From contig CM063263.1 of assembly GCA_032158295.1 (NCBI GenBank), positions 10,016,474 to 10,080,473 on the forward strand: 64,000 nt of DNA, written 5' to 3'. Every line of letters starts with the position of its first letter. Within the stretch, counting starts at the first letter, position 1. The notes under the pieces were generated by a model that made no database searches, had not been told where the DNA came from, and worked only from the letters and a program-made list of their open reading frames with translations. This document shows positions 26,701 through 32,700 of this stretch, one piece after another. A program made the translations under genes and the position numbers. Origin of the DNA: Pycnopodia helianthoides. Its lineage: Eukaryota; Echinodermata; Asteroidea; Forcipulatida; Asteriidae.

Positions 26701-29700
26701 AGTATATTTTACAATTACCAATTCTGTAATGTTCCTTTAAGGTAGATTTTTCTTGGCAATGGCCACTCGCCCATGAGGGAAACTAGTTAATTCTACTTGA
26801 ACATTTCCAGAGGCACCAAGGCAATGACCGAGGGCATGTAGGCAAATTATTTCAACTGCCACCATGAAACATCCAGCCTGTAAATATTGCCTGTTCCAAA
26901 ACTAGCTGACATAATAAACCTTAAGAGTAACATAGATTTTTCTTGGCAGCGGCCACCCACCCATGAAGGGAATTAGTTAATTCTACTTGAACATTTCATG
27001 AGGCACCGAGGCAATGACCAGGGGCATGTAGGCAAATTGTTTCAACTGCCTTCAGAATTATCATGCCTGTAAATATTGCCTGCTCCAAAACTAGCTGACA
27101 TGAGCAAGGTAGAATTTTCTTGGCAAAGGCCACCCAATACAGTATGAGAGATATCTAAATTCACTAGAGCATTTCAAGGGGGCACCAAGGGGCACCAAGG
27201 GGCACCAAGGGGCACCAAGGCAACGACCAGGGGCATGCGTGCAACCGTGAAGTATTACTGTTCCAAAACTAGCTGGCGTAATAATGAAAGTCCTTAATTT
27301 AAAGGCCCTGTACACTATTGGTAAGATCGAAAAACACAATGTTCACAGATTCACACATAACTTACATGATTTAAAGTAAGTAATGGTAGAAAGGGTTCCT
27401 TAAAATATTTCTGCCCAAAATGCTATCGTTTCTGAGAAACGAGTAAAACAATAGTAATTATCGCGCGCGATAATTTGAAAAAACAGAAAACACATAAGAT
27501 CTCTTTTCACTATTTTCTCGTGACCTCGATGACCAATTGAGCTCAAACTTTCACAGGTTTGCTTGTTCATGCATATGTTTAATCACACAAAACGTGGACA
27601 CTGATTTTGAGCCGTTACCAAAAGTGTACAATACCTTTAAAAACAAACAAGGTAAAAAATGAGGCAGAATTCTATGATACCTGTAGGCAGATTTTTTTTC
27701 CAGCTTACAGAGTGCCTATGACACCAAGGTAAAAGGAATGCAAATTTGCTGACGATTTCGCTAGAAAATGAGTGTTGCATCAACATGGGGGCAATCCCCC
27801 ATCAGCGTTCTCCCTTAACAGTGGTCTGCTGGCCAATTAATGCCAGTTATAACTTCCGAGCACCAGTCAAAATTGTGTCCAAATGGTCTGGCTGGCTGGT
27901 TTATTGCTCCCAGAAGCTACATTGTTCATTATGGCACCCTTCCCGCTAACATCATTGTTTCCAAACTTCGTCCCGACATTGTCATTATCAATACCCAAAC
28001 AAAACATGTCCATCTAGTTGAACTGACAGTGCCATTTGAACAAAACATATCCAAGGCTCATGAACGAAAACACCAAAAGTACGCCAACCTGGTAGCTGAC
28101 ATTTCACAAAATGGGTACAATTGCAACCTCACCTGCATTGAAATTGGGTCACGTGGTCTGGTCACTCCTGAAACTACTTCTAGGATTTCGGACATTTGCT
28201 CATTCACTAAAACCAAAGCTCCCAAGTCCCTCAAAGAGGAACTCAGTAAAATTGCCATCCTCTGCAGCTACACCATATGGAATGCTCGCCACGAACCATC
28301 TTGGGGGTCTACTGACCAACCTCACCTGCAACTGTAGTTTTTGTCCTTAGAAGTTAAGTTATTTTTGTTGCTCATTCGCTTTCCACTCGGTGTTATGTCT
28401 TGCGTCTATTTTTGTTTTGTCTGCCCTGCACTGTACCATGGCCAACTTTGTTGTTGGCCATGATAAATGACCTGGGCTTAAGTGTGCTTTCTTTATCCTC
28501 TGCCTATTGATATTCTGTATATTGATTTGCTCAATAAAGATTGATCTACTACAGGTACCCTGTTGAAAGAAAACCATAAAAGATGCCCATTACCATACAA
28601 AATGACAGTGTTGAAAGAAACCATTACTACAGATGTGGACCAGTAAAATGACAAAGTAACTGAACCCACTGACCAGTCGCTGAAAAAATTAAGGGCAAAC
28701 CCTCGCAATGATTCTAAAACTTTGTTTTAAGATCATCAAAGTATAGACCATGTGAACCTTGTTTACAATAAGTGTGACCTTGTACATTCTTTGAGTATTC
28801 TGGCAGGCAAGATACTACACTGGTCCTATGGGAAAGTTGACATTTTGTGTCATAATTTTCACATAAAACCAAGAGTTATGAAAGTAAAAGCTGGACAAGT
28901 TTTTAGATGTGCCCCCTTTCATCATATCAAAAGTGATAAGAATTAGACAGTGCAATCTCCATAAAATATAAGATGTTATGCTTTCTTCCATTGAGCTGTG
29001 TACAAATCGTGCCTGCAAGAAGTCCAGGCTCTGTGGCTCTTTTGTAAACATGTGATTTCACAGGTCGCATCGTCTATACAACACAGTGTAAACACTGTAA
29101 GAGCTTAGCTAATATGAAACGAAAGATCAACGAGGTACCAGTCAAAAACAAAATCAATTACAATGCATTGTATAGAGGATAATTTAGTAGGGTAACCAGC
29201 GGACTGCCAAGCAAGATGTCCTCATGCTAAGCCGTAATCAAAAGTCGCCACTGCGGTTGCGGCTGTTGCTGCGGCTGTTGCTGCGGCTGTTGCTGCTGCT
29301 GTTGCTAAGGGTGTTGCTATAGTGCAGTCTATTCTTCAACTCCTGTTCACGGCAGACTAGCCACAGCCGCTAAATCATAAAGCAGTATTCCCAGTCCATG
29401 TACATTGTACCATCCCAGGGTTCTGCCCACAGTGGTCGGTGCCGGAAAACCCGCCCGGCACTCAGGATTCCCCAACCACCACTGGCAGAATTTTCTCTGT
29501 TTCCGACCATCACACATTTTCCAAATTTTTAAACTACACTTGCAATTTCCTTTCAAAGGTTTTCAACTAAATGTAAAACTGGGTATTTACCAGTAAAAAT
29601 GGCGTCCAAAGCCATTCATTTTGAGTACTTCTTTGATTTGAGTCTATTTATATGATCTACCGTGTAACTGGTCCATCTCGCAATGGTTTCCAGGGAAACA

Positions 29701-32700
29701 TTTTTTCTACCACTAAATAAATCCTGGGCAGAACCCTGCCATCCCTTTAACACCAATACCGAATATGACTAAAAACACAGTCCAGCTATGACTGGTACCT
29801 AGAGACCATGATCCCAATTTGTACTAAACACCTACAGTGTACTATGACCCTGAAAAGAATCCATGTGGTTAGCAGCTTCCACACTGACCACGCTAAGAAT
29901 TTCAAAAATGTAACAGCATACTACAGGAGTAGCAGTGAAGGAGTAGAGTATGTCACCAGACAGCTTGAAATTTTAAGAGGGGGCGGGGTATCTACTTGGA
30001 GGGGGGGGGAATCTCTCATTCAATTATACATTGTTTTTTACATAAATTAGTTAGAGCAACATGAAATCATTTTGTGATATTACATTGGGGATAAAGAAAT
30101 ATGTTTTAGTTAAAATTTACCCAGTCAATTTCCCTTGTGGTTTATTTCTTACTTGATTTTGAAATAACAAGTCACATCCCCTAATAAAGGTGATCCCTCT
30201 GTTGCCACTTCCCAGGTTGTATCGTAAACTTGGGTGTGATCCCTGGCTATACGACAGTTATACAGGTTGAATGGCTTCTGACTGGCACCCCTGAACAAAG
30301 ATATTGACAAAATAGGGAGACCACCAACATTAGGGCTAGATAGCTCAGTTGGTTGAGCGCCGGGACACTAATCTGGCGGTTGCAGGTTCAAATCCCGCTC
30401 TAGGCTATTTTTCTTTGTTCAACCAAAATAAACAAAAAAAATGTTTAACACTTTCTCTGCTTAGTTCTTTCCAATTCCCGAGGGGAACAAAAACCACAGG
30501 CTACTCTGAGGTGGGATTCTAACCCACAACCCCCCTCATTGTAGAGCAGGTGTGTTAACCGCTAGACCACCGAGCTTGCCCAGTAGCCAGTTCAAATCCT
30601 GTAAGTGGCAGCGGGTACCTCGAACAATTTAACTGATATCCAAATTAACGAGCAATCCATAAAAGTATCCGTAGTGAGCGCAGGTCTGCTTTGAGAAAAC
30701 CAATGGAAAGAAATTGTTCATGGGTCCCTGCCAAGGCTGCAATTAAAACATCATTAACTGAATTATCTTCCTGCTGGTAACCATGTATTTACCCGAATGA
30801 CCTGACATCACCCCAGAACAAATCTTGCTTCTATTTTCGGAGTCTGATTCCCTTTGTGTTACAGCACAGTGTGCATTTTAAGGCAATTAATTGCGCACCA
30901 AATCTTAACCTATCGAAACTGACTTCCAAAATGGCGGACCATGGGCAGACAATAGCCACATATGACCTCAGTGTAAGAGGTCAACTAAAACTTTAGGGGG
31001 AGCTTTTTTTAATTAAGTGCTGGCGTTCCTCTCTACTTTTTGCTAAGCCAACATATCTGGGGGTACCAGTGAAATGCAATGAACATCATAATATGATACT
31101 TTGGTTGGTTGCCTCTATGGTATATGCATGGTATACATGTAAGCAATGTTTCTGTGTTAAAAAAATCAGTATCTTTTAAAAGCAGTATTTAATGCAGAGC
31201 AAGTTTATAAAATATGGCCACAGTACTTGTTTGAAAATAAACATTGCCCTCACCCCAAGAATATGGTCAAAATATCTGCCACATATATTTTTATTTTTAT
31301 CAACGTTTGGGTGATTTTTTCTCAGAAAAATGAAACCCCAAAACACCTGTGTTTATGAATTAGTGAAAGAGATACATGTGGTGTACCTGTGGTCAGCGAT
31401 GTTTGTTGAAAGTTGTCAGCTACTTGGTGCAATGAGATTCTAAATAATTTCACTAACCAATCTCGCACCATCCCCAAATGGTATGTAACTAGGGGTTGAA
31501 TTTTACACTGGACTGTAGGCCCCAGGCCAGTGATTTTAGCATCGGGCCAGTAAACTCATGAACAGACAAGTCCGGCGGTCTTGTGTTTTTTCAAGTATTA
31601 TTATTATATTTATGGTAATGAAATCAAGTATGCCTCATAGGTAAACTTAATCACTGTAGCTCGAAAGCCTGAGGAAACTTGTAAGGATGGTTGTTGCAAT
31701 GTGTGTGAACCAGAAACACTGGGGTTAATCCCTACTCTTCCATGATTAAGTGTTCTGGGTTCTGTTATGTGCACTACCAATACCGGCACGAGAGACCTAT
31801 GGCTTAAATGTCCCATCAGAAGGACACAGTAATTATAGTAAAGTACATGTATCTTGCTCATGGACACAAGTGTCACAACAGGGACTCGAACCCACACTCT
31901 GCCGATCAGAAACACCAGATCTTGAGACTGGTGCTCTTACATTGTAGGTGCTCTGAACCGCTCAGCCACGACGCGCCACAACAATGAATAACAATACCTC
32001 ACTGTGTAATACCTCAGCCATGATACTTGACCCTTGAAAAAATCCAGCCTTGTGTAGGCTTAATTTACTTTTTCAGGCTAATTAATAACCATCTCGTCAC
32101 TCATATCTGAGGGGGGAGGGGGAATAAAATGTGACCATTGAATTATTTCAAGGCTTCCCTGTATGATGTGTCATTGACCATTTATAACCAACCGATGGAA
32201 ATGAAGGTACTCTTCCACAATGCAATCTTGTACAGTCTGCCGTCCCTTTAAGTTCAGAATACTTTTAAGCATGCTTAGAGCTAGGCTCACGTAACACAAC
32301 AGGTGTAGACTTTCAAATCCACCAGCTTAGGAGAGAAAAAAAAACACCAGAGACCCCCATTCAGAAGAAACCCCAGGTCCACCTGCTCTCCTACCTGCTG
32401 AGCCTAGGTGATAACGAGCCGGGACCCTAGACCTGGAGGCGACACCGGGTAATACCTGGGGCATGCAGACCTCTGAGACAGGAACAGCCTTGGACAGGAA
32501 GAGTGACAATTCAGGGGTCTTCCATGCAGGGAAGCTCTGAAATAATGATGAAGTAGTTTACCTGGGATATTACTAGTAACTACTGGGCACACCTGGGCAA
32601 TGTTGGGTGTAAAAGAATGAAGTAATTTACCTGGGATATACTGTACTACTGGCACGACCTGGGCAATGTTGGGTGTAAAAGTTTTATTTGTAGAATTTAC

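Larger units (their letters stand above)
25965..27250 (+). repeat. ~190-bp tandem array, interrupted by a TTAA MITE
   Basis: Units share TTAGTTAATTCTACTTGAAC, GAGGCACCAAGGCAATGACC, AGGCAAATTATTTCAAC and TGCCTGTTCCAAAACTAGC, with starts near 25999, 26190, 26784 and 26974 and a diverged unit to about 27250. The large gap between the second and third units is the family A MITE at 26357-26740, inserted after the array formed. Unit 2 also has a short internal duplication of GGCATGTAGGCA. Confidence 0.8.

Noticed and set aside
30334..30405. Functional tRNA gene
   Set aside because: C at position 33, a mismatched acceptor stem and a T-stem A-C mismatch make a working tRNA unlikely; listed as tRNA-like only.
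31610..31915. 101-residue minus-strand open frame
   Set aside because: It lies entirely within the SINE at 31595-31978.
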